NCBI GenBank assembly: GCA_029864945.1
Contig: JAOTSL010000044.1
Coordinates: 1 to 14,769, forward strand
Direction: 5' to 3'
DNA length: 14,769 bases
Origin: Gammaproteobacteria bacterium
GTDB taxonomy: Bacteria; Pseudomonadota; Gammaproteobacteria; S012-40
A model generated the notes under the pieces. That model searched no databases and was not told where the DNA came from. It saw only the letters and a program-made list of their open reading frames with translations. The position numbers and the translations under genes are program-made. Every line of letters begins with the position of its first letter. Positions within the stretch are counted from its first letter, which is position 1. This document shows positions 6,326-14,652 of the stretch, one piece after another.

Positions 6326-8755
6326 ATGTCGACAACACAAACGTCCGCTGCAAGCAGCCTGAAAGAACGAATAGAAAAAGGATTTCACGATTTCGGTTTA
6401 TTTATATTCGACAATAGAATTAAAACCTTGCTAACAATGCTGATTATCATCGCAGGTATTCTCTCACAATTACCAAAGATCACCGTCGACACCTCAAGTG
6501 AAGGTTTTTTACATAAGGAAGACCCTATTCTTGAAGTCTACAATCAATTCCGGGCACAATTTGGACGTGACGACCTTATTTTGCTTGCGATTAAAACACC
6601 AGATGTTTTTACCCAGTCATTTCTCACCAAACTAAAAACACTGCACAAAGAACTGGAAGACAACGTCCCCTATCTTGACGAGGTAAACAGCCTCATCAAC
6701 GCGCGCAATACACGAGGCGAAGGTGACAACCTGATTGTTGAAGATTTGTTCGAGCAGTGGCCAGACTCCCCACAAGCCATGCAAGACAAAAAGGAGATGA
6801 CGCTAAGTAACAAACTTTATCAAAACCTGTATATATCAGAAGATGCAAGATACACAACAATCGTTATTAATTCTATTGCCTATTCACCTGTTGGAAATGA
6901 AGCAGATATTGAAACAGGGTTTGATGATAGCGCTGAAACAACAACGAATGAAGACGCAATATTTTTAACTGATGCAGAAAATAGCGAAATGGTTAAAAAA
7001 GTAAGCGCCATAGTCGACAAATATAAAGCAGATGATTTCGTCATATATTCCGCCGGCGCGCCTATTGTGGTCGATGCAATTAAGAAATCCATGCAAACAG
7101 ATATGCAAACATCCACCAAATTTGCGCTCTTATCCATTGCTTTAGTCCTATTAATTCTCTTCAGACGGGTATCAGGCGTATTGCTACCAATACTGGTTGT
7201 AATTCTCACATTACTCTCTACTTTTTCTTTTATGGCTGCAACTGGTACTGCATTAAAACTACCAACTCAAATCCTACCCTCTTTCCTATTAGCCGTTGGC
7301 GTTGCAGCCTCGGTTCACTTACTCTCAATTTTTTATCATAATTTTAACCGAACTGGCGATAAGAAAAACTCAATTGGCTATGCTATGAGCCATTCAGGCC
7401 TAGCAATAGCAATGACCAGTTTAACCACCGCTGCCAGCCTACTTTCATTCTCTATGTCTGAAGTTGCACCAATAGCCGACCTCGGAAAATTTGCAGCCGC
7501 CGGAGTACTTGTTTCACTTCTCTACACACTGATTTTATTACCCGCGCTTATTGCTTTAATTCCACTAAAGCAAAAACATGACAATTCAACACAAAAACGT
7601 ACCGCTTTTATGGATAGTGTTTTGTTGAAGTTTGCCCACATATCCACCAAGTACAGCAAACAAATAATTGCAGCAGCAGCCATTTTGTTTTTTGTTGCCA
7701 TTTTTGGACTACTCAAAATTTCATTTTTTCACGACCCGTTAAAATGGCTACCCGAAACATGGGAAACCAGACAAGCAACAGAACTACTTGATGTGGAAAT
7801 GAAAGGCACAGGTGTCATTGAAGTTGTTATTGATACCGGTAAAAAAAATGGTTTATACGACCCTAAAGTAATCGAAGCTTTGGCCAAACTCCACGCCAGC
7901 ATAGACAAACTCTCTATGGACGGAATGTATGTAGGAAAAACTATCTCCTTAATTGATATACTAAAAGAAAGTAATCGCGCCTTACATCAAAATAAAGATG
8001 AGTTTTATACGCCGCCAACCGAACGAGATTTAATTGCCCAAGAGTTTTTATTGTTTGAAAATTCTGGATCAGATGACCTTGAAAACCTGGTAGACAGTCA
8101 ATTCAGTAAAGCACGTTTCACAATTAAGACGCCGTGGATGGATGCTGCAAGAAACACAAAATTTATCCATGAAATTGAAAGGCAATTTAAAGAAACTCTG
8201 GGAGACACTGCAACAGCCAGCGCAACCGGCATGGGTTCATTATTTGGCCGCACTATGGATGCCGCCATCAATAGCACTAAAATTAGTTATCTTGTAGCTG
8301 CTGGCGTCATCACCATCATGATGATTTTACTGCTTGGCAATGTAAAACTGGGGCTTGTGAGCATGATCCCAAATTTACTGCCTATTATTATATCGCTTAG
8401 TGTTATGGGATATTTTAATATGCCGCTCGATATGTTTACTATGTTGATTGGGTCCATCGCGATCGGTCTTGTAGTCGATGATACAATCCATTTTCTTCAC
8501 AACTTCAGACGTTATCACCATAAATATAACGACGTTAACAAGGCCGTAGAAGAAACACTACTCTCCACCGGCCGCGCTATTTTTGTTACTACCATAGTAT
8601 TATGTATCGGCTTTTTCATCTTTATGACAGCAGATATGAACAACGTATTTAGATTTGGATTAATTACCGGCACCACCATTATTCTCGCATTACTTTCCGA
8701 CTTATTACTTGCACCCGCACTGATGAAAGTAATGTATGAAAAACATAAAGTTTAA
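6326..8755 (+). CDS. RND-superfamily transporter of the MMPL/HAE3 type
   Basis: This 809-residue inner-membrane permease has the duplicated RND plan: one membrane helix at about residues 33-48, a periplasmic domain (50-260), a cluster of five helices (about 266-410), a single helix (446-467), a second periplasmic domain (470-650) and five more helices (655-800). The second half carries the proton-relay motif of the MMPL/HAE3 group in the tenth helix (GLVVDDTIHFLHNF, with Asp718, Asp719 and His722). The equivalent fourth-helix segment in the first half reads GVAASVHLL (His331 but no Asp). Relatives such as HpnN and MmpL proteins move lipids or other hydrophobic molecules. No membrane-fusion protein or TolC is encoded next to it, arguing against a classical drug pump. 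It starts 45 bases after the tetR gene, with a weak AAGAG ribosome-binding site. Confidence 0.9.
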   Translation: MSTTQTSAASSLKERIEKGFHDFGLFIFDNRIKTLLTMLIIIAGILSQLPKITVDTSSEGFLHKEDPILEVYNQFRAQFGRDDLILLAIKTPDVFTQSFLTKLKTLHKELEDNVPYLDEVNSLINARNTRGEGDNLIVEDLFEQWPDSPQAMQDKKEMTLSNKLYQNLYISEDARYTTIVINSIAYSPVGNEADIETGFDDSAETTTNEDAIFLTDAENSEMVKKVSAIVDKYKADDFVIYSAGAPIVVDAIKKSMQTDMQTSTKFALLSIALVLLILFRRVSGVLLPILVVILTLLSTFSFMAATGTALKLPTQILPSFLLAVGVAASVHLLSIFYHNFNRTGDKKNSIGYAMSHSGLAIAMTSLTTAASLLSFSMSEVAPIADLGKFAAAGVLVSLLYTLILLPALIALIPLKQKHDNSTQKRTAFMDSVLLKFAHISTKYSKQIIAAAAILFFVAIFGLLKISFFHDPLKWLPETWETRQATELLDVEMKGTGVIEVVIDTGKKNGLYDPKVIEALAKLHASIDKLSMDGMYVGKTISLIDILKESNRALHQNKDEFYTPPTERDLIAQEFLLFENSGSDDLENLVDSQFSKARFTIKTPWMDAARNTKFIHEIERQFKETLGDTATASATGMGSLFGRTMDAAINSTKISYLVAAGVITIMMILLLGNVKLGLVSMIPNLLPIIISLSVMGYFNMPLDMFTMLIGSIAIGLVVDDTIHFLHNFRRYHHKYNDVNKAVEETLLSTGRAIFVTTIVLCIGFFIFMTADMNNVFRFGLITGTTIILALLSDLLLAPALMKVMYEKHKV

Positions 8756-8767
8756 AAGGAATTAACA

Positions 8768-9595
8768 ATGAAATTAAAAAAAGTATTTTGTACTGCACTC
8801 TCTCTCTCATCGTGCTCTGTTTTGTTGTACTCAAGTCTATTTTCTGCATCTGCTATAGCAGACGATGCTAAAGCACGCGCCATCATGGAAAAAGTAGATG
8901 CTCGTGATGACGGTGATAATCAAATTTCAGATATGGAAATGATTCTCATCGATAAACGCGGCAAGCAACGAGTACGAAAAATTCACTCGTTAAGTAAAGA
9001 TATTGGTGAGGATTCTTATCGGATTATGTTTTTTCAAGAACCTGCCGACGTAAGAAACACCGGTTTTTTAACCTATGATTATGACGACGCAAGCAAAGAT
9101 GATGACCAGTGGCTATACCTTCCCGCTTTGAAAAAAAGCAAACGTATCTCCACCAGTGACAAAAGTGGCAGTTTCATGGGTTCTGATTTCAGCTATTCAG
9201 ATATGACATCTCGTGACCTTGGAGACTATGATTTTACCTTTAAAAAAGAAATGGAAGTAAACGGGGTAAAAGTCTGGGTAATTGAGTCTGTACCACGAAC
9301 CGAAGACGTTATAAAAGAAACCGGCTCCACAAAAGGTATGGTCTTTGTACGACAAGATAACTATGTCGCCATCCGCTCAATTAGCTGGCTTAAAAAAGGA
9401 AAAAAGCTAAAGTATATGGACATGAAAGGTTTGGAACTCATTGATGGAATTTGGACACCTACCGAAATTCACATGACAACTAAAAGCGGAAAAATAACCG
9501 AGCATAAAAGCATTCTAAAATTTACCAACATAAAATTTAACCAACCTCTTGATAAAGACAAGTTCAGCGTTCGCCGGTTGGAAAAAGGGTTGTAA
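8768..9595 (+). CDS. Periplasmic LolA-like protein (outer membrane lipoprotein-sorting protein family)
   Basis: This 275-residue protein has a long signal peptide (about residues 1-32, cleavage near SAIA/DDA). The mature part shows the hallmark pattern of the LolA-like family, Pfam PF17131 as I recall it: FQEPADVRNTGFLTYDY, DDQWLYLPALKKSKRI and GSFMGSDFSYSDM (together about residues 90-155). There is no lipobox cysteine, so it should be soluble in the periplasm. The LolA half-barrel fold binds acyl chains, which suggests it carries a lipid or lipoprotein between the RND permease and the outer membrane. The ATG lies 12 bases after the permease stop with an AAGGA site, and the next gene begins one base after its own stop. 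It is distinct from housekeeping LolA, which is shorter and lies in another gene context. Confidence 0.88.
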   Translation: MKLKKVFCTALSLSSCSVLLYSSLFSASAIADDAKARAIMEKVDARDDGDNQISDMEMILIDKRGKQRVRKIHSLSKDIGEDSYRIMFFQEPADVRNTGFLTYDYDDASKDDDQWLYLPALKKSKRISTSDKSGSFMGSDFSYSDMTSRDLGDYDFTFKKEMEVNGVKVWVIESVPRTEDVIKETGSTKGMVFVRQDNYVAIRSISWLKKGKKLKYMDMKGLELIDGIWTPTEIHMTTKSGKITEHKSILKFTNIKFNQPLDKDKFSVRRLEKGL

Positions 9596-9596
9596 T

Positions 9597-11027
9597 ATGA
9601 AGTTCGTTTCAATATTTGTCAGCTACTTACTAACATCAGCGGCATTTGCCGCTGATGAATCAATAAATGATTTAATGCAAGGTTTTGATGAATCGCCCCA
9701 AGAGTCCAGCAATCAGGATATAGATAATTTATTTGATGGTTTTGATGATACCCAAGATAAACCGACTGATTCCACACCGACATTAGATACACCAAAATCG
9801 GAAGAAACAACCGAAGCTAAAAAAAACTGGAATATCACCACACTTTTGTCACTGAGCAGCTCATATAGTTATCAACAAAACGCACCAACTTCTGGTGAAG
9901 CTGATTATCGCGGTTTATCTCGCCTCAAACTTAAACTACAACCAGAATTTCGTTATAAAATTAACAGCAAATGGGACTCTGTTTTTAGTTTAAGTGGATT
10001 CTATGACCTCACTTATCAAATTAAAGACCGATCAAAGTTTACGACAGAAACTCTCGATAGCAACGAATCAGAACTGGAAGTCAGAGAGCTTTACCTTAGA
10101 GGCACGCTCAACAGCTCGTTAGACGTTAAAGTCGGCAGGCAAATTGTTGTCTGGGGAAAGTCAGATTCACTTCGCGTAGTTGATGTGCTAAACCCTTTGG
10201 ACTTTCGCGAACCCGGTATGGTCGACATCGAAGACCTTCGACTACCGGTTACCATGTTAAAAGCCGATTACTATACTGGAGACTGGAACATTAGCGCGAT
10301 TGCAGTTCCAGAAATCAGATTTAATAAAATGCCGCCGTTTGGTAGTGATTTTTATCTCGGTGGCAGCACCAAATTTCCATCAGAAACCATACCCGACGAC
10401 GTAAAAAATCCTGAACTAGCATTAGCAATGATCGGGAATTTTTCGGGCTGGGATGTCTCATTCCATTTTGCTAATTATTATGACGACCAGCCTCACGTCG
10501 TTAAATCCAACCCGAAAACACTTGAGCATTCACGATTAAACCTCGCCGGAGCCGCAGCTAATATCGTAACCGGTAGCTGGTTATTCAAATCAGAAGCCGC
10601 CTATATCGATGGCCTTGAGTTTGCCAACGCAAAAGCAGATTTTTCCCGTGCAGATATTATGTTCGGCATAGACTACAACGGAATAGTAGATATGACGTTT
10701 TCAATTGAAGCAGTCAACCGCCACCTGTTGGACTATAACGAAATTTTGGATACCCCACCCGACTACACCAAAGTAAATGAAAGTCAGGTATCACTACGCC
10801 ACACCGCCTCATTTATACACGACAAACTAACAACAACCATACTAACGTCTTTTTTCGGCACATCGCCCGATGACGGTGGGTTTTATCGCGCCTCACTGGA
10901 TTATGAAATTGATAGTGGTATGAGTATTATTCTTGGCGGCATAGTTTATCAATCAGGTGATAGTTTATTGTTAAATAGTATTGCGAGTAATGACAGGGTG
11001 TTTGCAGATTTTAGGTATTCCTTCTAA
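9597..11027 (+). CDS. Outer-membrane beta-barrel protein, DUF1302-like, with duplicated N-terminal peptide
   Basis: The ATG at 9597 gives 476 residues and a clean signal peptide (MKFVSIFVSYLLTSAAFA, cut after Ala18). An upstream TTG at 9549 in frame would put the signal peptide inside the protein and is rejected; an AAAGGG site precedes the ATG. The mature N-terminus is acidic, with two copies of a motif I-(N/D)-(D/N)-L-x-x-G-F-D-(E/D) at residues 23-32 and 42-51, then a Thr/Pro/Glu linker to about residue 75. The rest alternates like a porin-type barrel and ends in Phe (FADFRYSF), the usual assembly signal. A conserved block around residues 180-207 (GRQIVVWGKSDSLRV, then DVLNPLDFREPG) resembles DUF1302-type proteins found beside RND/LolA-like genes. 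It probably forms the outer-membrane end of the pathway. Confidence 0.82.
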   Translation: MKFVSIFVSYLLTSAAFAADESINDLMQGFDESPQESSNQDIDNLFDGFDDTQDKPTDSTPTLDTPKSEETTEAKKNWNITTLLSLSSSYSYQQNAPTSGEADYRGLSRLKLKLQPEFRYKINSKWDSVFSLSGFYDLTYQIKDRSKFTTETLDSNESELEVRELYLRGTLNSSLDVKVGRQIVVWGKSDSLRVVDVLNPLDFREPGMVDIEDLRLPVTMLKADYYTGDWNISAIAVPEIRFNKMPPFGSDFYLGGSTKFPSETIPDDVKNPELALAMIGNFSGWDVSFHFANYYDDQPHVVKSNPKTLEHSRLNLAGAAANIVTGSWLFKSEAAYIDGLEFANAKADFSRADIMFGIDYNGIVDMTFSIEAVNRHLLDYNEILDTPPDYTKVNESQVSLRHTASFIHDKLTTTILTSFFGTSPDDGGFYRASLDYEIDSGMSIILGGIVYQSGDSLLLNSIASNDRVFADFRYSF

Positions 11028-11151
11028 TACTTGACTGAAAACCTATAGTAGACACTCAAACACAGCATAACAAAACCCGACATTTTTTATTTTTGGTGCG
11101 AACTAATGAATCGAGCCAATAATAACTGCCTATTATAAAAAGGAGCAACAA

Positions 11152-13527
11152 ATGGATAAGAATACAATTATCTGGTTTGAAAACTTAGGTATAAAAGATG
11201 TCGATATGGTTGGCGGTAAAAATGCATCTCTGGGGGAAATGATTGGAAACCTAGCTCAATCCAATGTAAAGGTTCCTAACGGGTTTGCCACTACCGCTCA
11301 GGCTTATCGTGACTTTCTTGGCCAAGATGGTCTCGATATAAAAATACAAGAACGACTATCTCAATTAGACAGCGACGATGTCACCGCCCTCGCCAAAACA
11401 GGTAAAGAAATTAGAGGCTGGATCATTAGCACCCCACTCCCCCCTGCACTCGAAGCCGACGTTCGTACTGCTTTTAAAACAATGGAATCAAACGCACATC
11501 ATGAACTGACCGTGGCCGTTCGGTCTTCCGCTACCGCAGAAGACTTACCCGATGCCTCCTTTGCCGGCCAACAAGAAACTTTTCTCAATGTACGCGGTAT
11601 CGACAATATTTTTACCGCAATCAAAGAAGTTTTTGCCTCACTGTATAATGACCGCGCAATCTCTTACCGTGTGCATCAAAATTTTGAACACCACGACGTC
11701 GCGTTAAGTGCTGGCATTCAACAAATGGTACGCAGTGATTTGGGTGCAAGCGGCGTTGCTTTTACCCTGGACACTGAATCTGGTTTTCGTGATGCCGTAT
11801 TTATTACCGGCGCATATGGCCTCGGCGAAACGGTAGTGCAAGGCTCGGTTAATCCCGATGAATACTATCTTTACAAACCCAATCTTAAAAAAAACATCCC
11901 AGCAATTTTACGTAAAACTCGTGGCGATAAAGCCATAAAAATGATTTACAACGACAAACCCAAAGCCAACTCCCCTGTCCAGATTATTCACGCCTCTAAA
12001 GAAGAACAATCACAGTTTTGCCTTAATGACGAACAGTTGCATGAGCTCGGCAATATCGCTTTAAAAATTGAAACACATTACGACAGACCAATGGATATTG
12101 AATGGGCATTGGACGGCCAGGACAATCAAATTTACATTGTTCAAGCCCGGCCAGAAACAGTAGAAAGCAGAAACAATGGTGACATCATTGAACGATATCA
12201 ACTAAATGAAACCGGAAGCCCTATTGTAACAGGCCGCGCCATTGGCCAAAAAATTGGTAGCGGCACCGCTCGCTTCATAAAAAACGCCAGTGAAATGGAT
12301 CAAGTCAAACCCGGTGATGTATTAGTCACTGACATGACCGATCCTGACTGGGAACCTGTCATGAAACGCGCGTCTGCTATTGTGACTAATCGTGGTGGCC
12401 GCACCTGCCACGCAGCAATCATCGCAAGGGAGTTAGGAATCCCTGCCGTAGTGGGTTGCGTAAACGCCACCGAAGTCATCAAAGACAATCAGGATCTAAC
12501 CGTGTCCTGTGCAGAAGGTGACACGGGCAATGTCTATCAGGGTTTACTCAACTTTGAGGTCACGCGCAGTAACGCAGGTGATATGCCACCGTTAAATACA
12601 AAAATAATGATGAATGTGGGGAATCCTACAAGAGCTTTTCAATTCGCCACTATCCCGAACGACGGCGTAGGCCTAGCGAGGCTTGAATTTGTCATAAACA
12701 ATACCATCGGCATACACCCAAAAGCATTACTCGCATTTGATTCACAGCCTGATGAATTAAAGTCAAAAATAAACGCAATAATTTCCGGTTATGCCGACCC
12801 AATAACATTCTACGTCAGTAAATTAATCGAAGGTATTTCAAACCTAGCTGCTGCATTTTATCCTAAGCCGGTTATTGTGAGAATGTCAGATTTTAAGTCC
12901 AACGAATATGCAAACCTGTTAGCAGGTGATCAATTTGAACCACAGGAAGAAAACCCCATGATTGGTTTTCGTGGTGCATCACGGTATATTTCAGACTCTT
13001 TTCGGCCCTGCTTTGAGCTTGAATGTCAGGCCCTAAAATATGTTCGTGATGATATGCAATTAGAAAATGTGCAAATTATGATTCCCTTTACGCGAACAGT
13101 TGAAGAAGCACAGCAAGTCATCGAGTTATTAGAAGAAAACGGGTTAAAACGCGGCGTGAATGATTTAAAAGTCATCATGATGTGTGAAATTCCCTCTAAC
13201 GCATTATTAGCTGATGAGTTTCTCGAATATTTTGACGGGTTTTCCATTGGCTCAAATGACCTAACACAACTAACATTAGGCCTCGATAGAGACTCCGGAT
13301 TAGTCGCCTCCTTATTTGACGAACGAAATCGCGCAGTAAAGAAATTGTTACGCATGGCTATAGCTGAGGCAAAAAAACAAAATAAGTACATCGGAATTTG
13401 TGGTCAAGGACCTTCAGATTATCCCGATTTTGCAGATTGGCTAATGGGTGAAAATATTTCCAGCATATCCCTTAATCCGGATACCGTGCTAAAAACCTGG
13501 TTACACCTGGCGGAAAAAAAAGATTGA
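11152..13527 (+). CDS. ppsA: Phosphoenolpyruvate synthase (pyruvate, water dikinase)
   Basis: PpsA converts pyruvate, ATP and water to PEP, AMP and phosphate, the entry to gluconeogenesis from three-carbon acids. At 791 residues it is one shorter than the E. coli enzyme and alignable to it throughout. The N-terminal ATP-grasp domain contains VGGKNASLGEM (about 20-30) and AVRSSATAEDLPDASFAGQQ (about 123-142). The swivelling phosphohistidine domain has GGRTCHAAI with the catalytic His420 and the regulatory Thr418 two residues before it. The C-terminal PEP-utilising barrel has DFKSNEYANL, GFRGASRYI and the active-site Cys750 in GICGQGPSD. An AAAAAGGAG ribosome-binding site precedes the ATG by about six bases. 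No promoter could be assigned with confidence in the 124 bases upstream. Confidence 0.98.
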   Translation: MDKNTIIWFENLGIKDVDMVGGKNASLGEMIGNLAQSNVKVPNGFATTAQAYRDFLGQDGLDIKIQERLSQLDSDDVTALAKTGKEIRGWIISTPLPPALEADVRTAFKTMESNAHHELTVAVRSSATAEDLPDASFAGQQETFLNVRGIDNIFTAIKEVFASLYNDRAISYRVHQNFEHHDVALSAGIQQMVRSDLGASGVAFTLDTESGFRDAVFITGAYGLGETVVQGSVNPDEYYLYKPNLKKNIPAILRKTRGDKAIKMIYNDKPKANSPVQIIHASKEEQSQFCLNDEQLHELGNIALKIETHYDRPMDIEWALDGQDNQIYIVQARPETVESRNNGDIIERYQLNETGSPIVTGRAIGQKIGSGTARFIKNASEMDQVKPGDVLVTDMTDPDWEPVMKRASAIVTNRGGRTCHAAIIARELGIPAVVGCVNATEVIKDNQDLTVSCAEGDTGNVYQGLLNFEVTRSNAGDMPPLNTKIMMNVGNPTRAFQFATIPNDGVGLARLEFVINNTIGIHPKALLAFDSQPDELKSKINAIISGYADPITFYVSKLIEGISNLAAAFYPKPVIVRMSDFKSNEYANLLAGDQFEPQEENPMIGFRGASRYISDSFRPCFELECQALKYVRDDMQLENVQIMIPFTRTVEEAQQVIELLEENGLKRGVNDLKVIMMCEIPSNALLADEFLEYFDGFSIGSNDLTQLTLGLDRDSGLVASLFDERNRAVKKLLRMAIAEAKKQNKYIGICGQGPSDYPDFADWLMGENISSISLNPDTVLKTWLHLAEKKD

Positions 13528-13530
13528 AGG

Positions 13531-13561
13531 CTAAAATTGAAGGCCAAAGCCTAAAATTGAA
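13531..13561 (+). repeat. Short direct repeat between ppsA and ppsR
   Basis: CTAAAATTGAA occurs at 13531-13541 and again at 13551-13561, a 20-base period, with a related ATTGAAGGC overlapping both the ppsA end and the first repeat unit. It looks like a small tandem duplication starting at the ppsA stop. A weak AGGCT/AGCCT pairing is possible, but no T tract follows, so it is not a terminator. Confidence 0.6.
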
Positions 13562-13587
13562 ATAAAACATAATCGCGAGTATTTCAC

Positions 13588-14409
13588 ATGAAAACAACTG
13601 CGTTCTTTTTATCCGACAGAACAGGCATAACCGTCGAAACGTTGGGCCACACTCTGATTTCACATTTTGACACAATGGAATTTACTCAAATACAACGCCC
13701 CTACCTACATAGCCCCAAAGAAGTTGCAAAAGTCGCTAAAGAAATTGAAAATATCAGCAAAAACTCAAGTTTACCGGTATTAGTTTTTAGCTCCCTGGTT
13801 TCAGCCGAGTCCCGTGCCTTGTTACAAAACTGCAATTGCGTACTGTTCGACATTTATAATATGTTTATAGAACCGATGGAAAAATCATTAAAGATTGAAT
13901 CATCACATCAAGCCGGCCTATCTCATGCCATGGGCACATTTGATAACTACAAACACAGAATAGACGCCCTAAATTTTACGCTAGAAAATGACGACGGTGA
14001 AAACAGTAATAATTATCAAATGGCCGATGTCATCATCATAGGGGTTTCACGCACGGGCAAAACACCTACCAGTCTTTACCTCGCATTAAATTATGAAATA
14101 CGTACTGCAAACTACCCCTTGATCACAGAGGACTTAAGCTCTGAAAAACTTCCCGCTATTTTAACAAAATTTCAGGACAAACTTTTCGGCCTCACAATAA
14201 ACCCAGTTCGGCTACACCACATTCGCCAGGAACGTAGAGCTAACAGCAAATACTCAGAACTTTCACAATGCCAATACGAAATCAGAACCGCCGAGGTATT
14301 ATACAAAAAATATAACATTCCCTTCATGGACACCAGCACGATGTCAATAGAGGAAATTGCAACATCAATTTTACATAGCAAGAAAATACAGCGGCAAAGG
14401 GATGAGTAG
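13588..14409 (+). CDS. ppsR: PEP synthase regulatory protein: ADP-dependent kinase / Pi-dependent pyrophosphorylase
   Basis: This 273-residue protein belongs to the DUF299 family of bifunctional regulators. PpsR inactivates PEP synthase by ADP-dependent phosphorylation of the Thr two residues before the catalytic His (Thr418 of the PpsA encoded upstream) and reverses it by phosphorolysis. The family N-terminus FFLSDRTGITVETLGHTL is present, as are the P-loop GVSRTGKT at residues 152-159, the following TPTSLYLA helix and the C-terminal IEEIATSIL segment. It starts 60 bases after ppsA in the same direction, so the two may be co-transcribed. In Pseudomonas and many relatives I recall the pair being divergent. 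Confidence 0.96.
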   Translation: MKTTAFFLSDRTGITVETLGHTLISHFDTMEFTQIQRPYLHSPKEVAKVAKEIENISKNSSLPVLVFSSLVSAESRALLQNCNCVLFDIYNMFIEPMEKSLKIESSHQAGLSHAMGTFDNYKHRIDALNFTLENDDGENSNNYQMADVIIIGVSRTGKTPTSLYLALNYEIRTANYPLITEDLSSEKLPAILTKFQDKLFGLTINPVRLHHIRQERRANSKYSELSQCQYEIRTAEVLYKKYNIPFMDTSTMSIEEIATSILHSKKIQRQRDE

Positions 14410-14492
14410 TTTCTTGTCTTGGTTTAGATTTACGTAAAATCATAAGCATTAAGTTACAACCAGCTTGACTGCATCAGTTCTTTAGAGCCTAG

Positions 14493-14652
14493 GAGGCTGT
14501 CGGACTTGACCGTTTGAAGCGAAAACTCATGGGGCCGAATCAGAATTTCTTATCATGTGAGGCGAATAGTGGTTCTATTTAACGAACATGATAGGGAATT
14601 CTGATCGGTATCCATGAGTTTGCAGCCAAACAGTGTTAAGTCCGACAGCCTC
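14493..14652 (+). mobile_element. Miniature inverted-repeat transposable element, near-intact copy 2 (160 bp)
   Basis: Terminal repeats GAGGCTGTCGGACTT are perfect for 15 bases, and the whole element is one long imperfect palindrome: left arm 14493-14558, right arm 14586-14652, central loop 14559-14585. Direct CTAG copies flank it (14489-14492 and 14653-14656). It matches the 160-bp element at 4727-4886 in length, orientation and motifs. No transposase frame fits inside, so it must be mobilised in trans; YTAR duplications point to the IS5 group. It begins 84 bases after the ppsR stop, and transcribed RNA could fold into a hairpin of roughly 60 pairs that might protect or end the ppsR message. 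Confidence 0.87.

Noticed and set aside
9549..9596. TTG-initiated extension of the beta-barrel gene overlapping the LolA-like gene
   Set aside because: It would bury the signal peptide; the ATG at 9597 has a proper ribosome-binding site and begins directly with the signal sequence.
11105..11118. Cra/FruR-like site (AATGAATCGAGCCA) upstream of ppsA
   Set aside because: It fits the E. coli consensus at about 12 of 14 positions, but it is degenerate, lacks a defined promoter to position it, and the presence of Cra in this organism is unknown.
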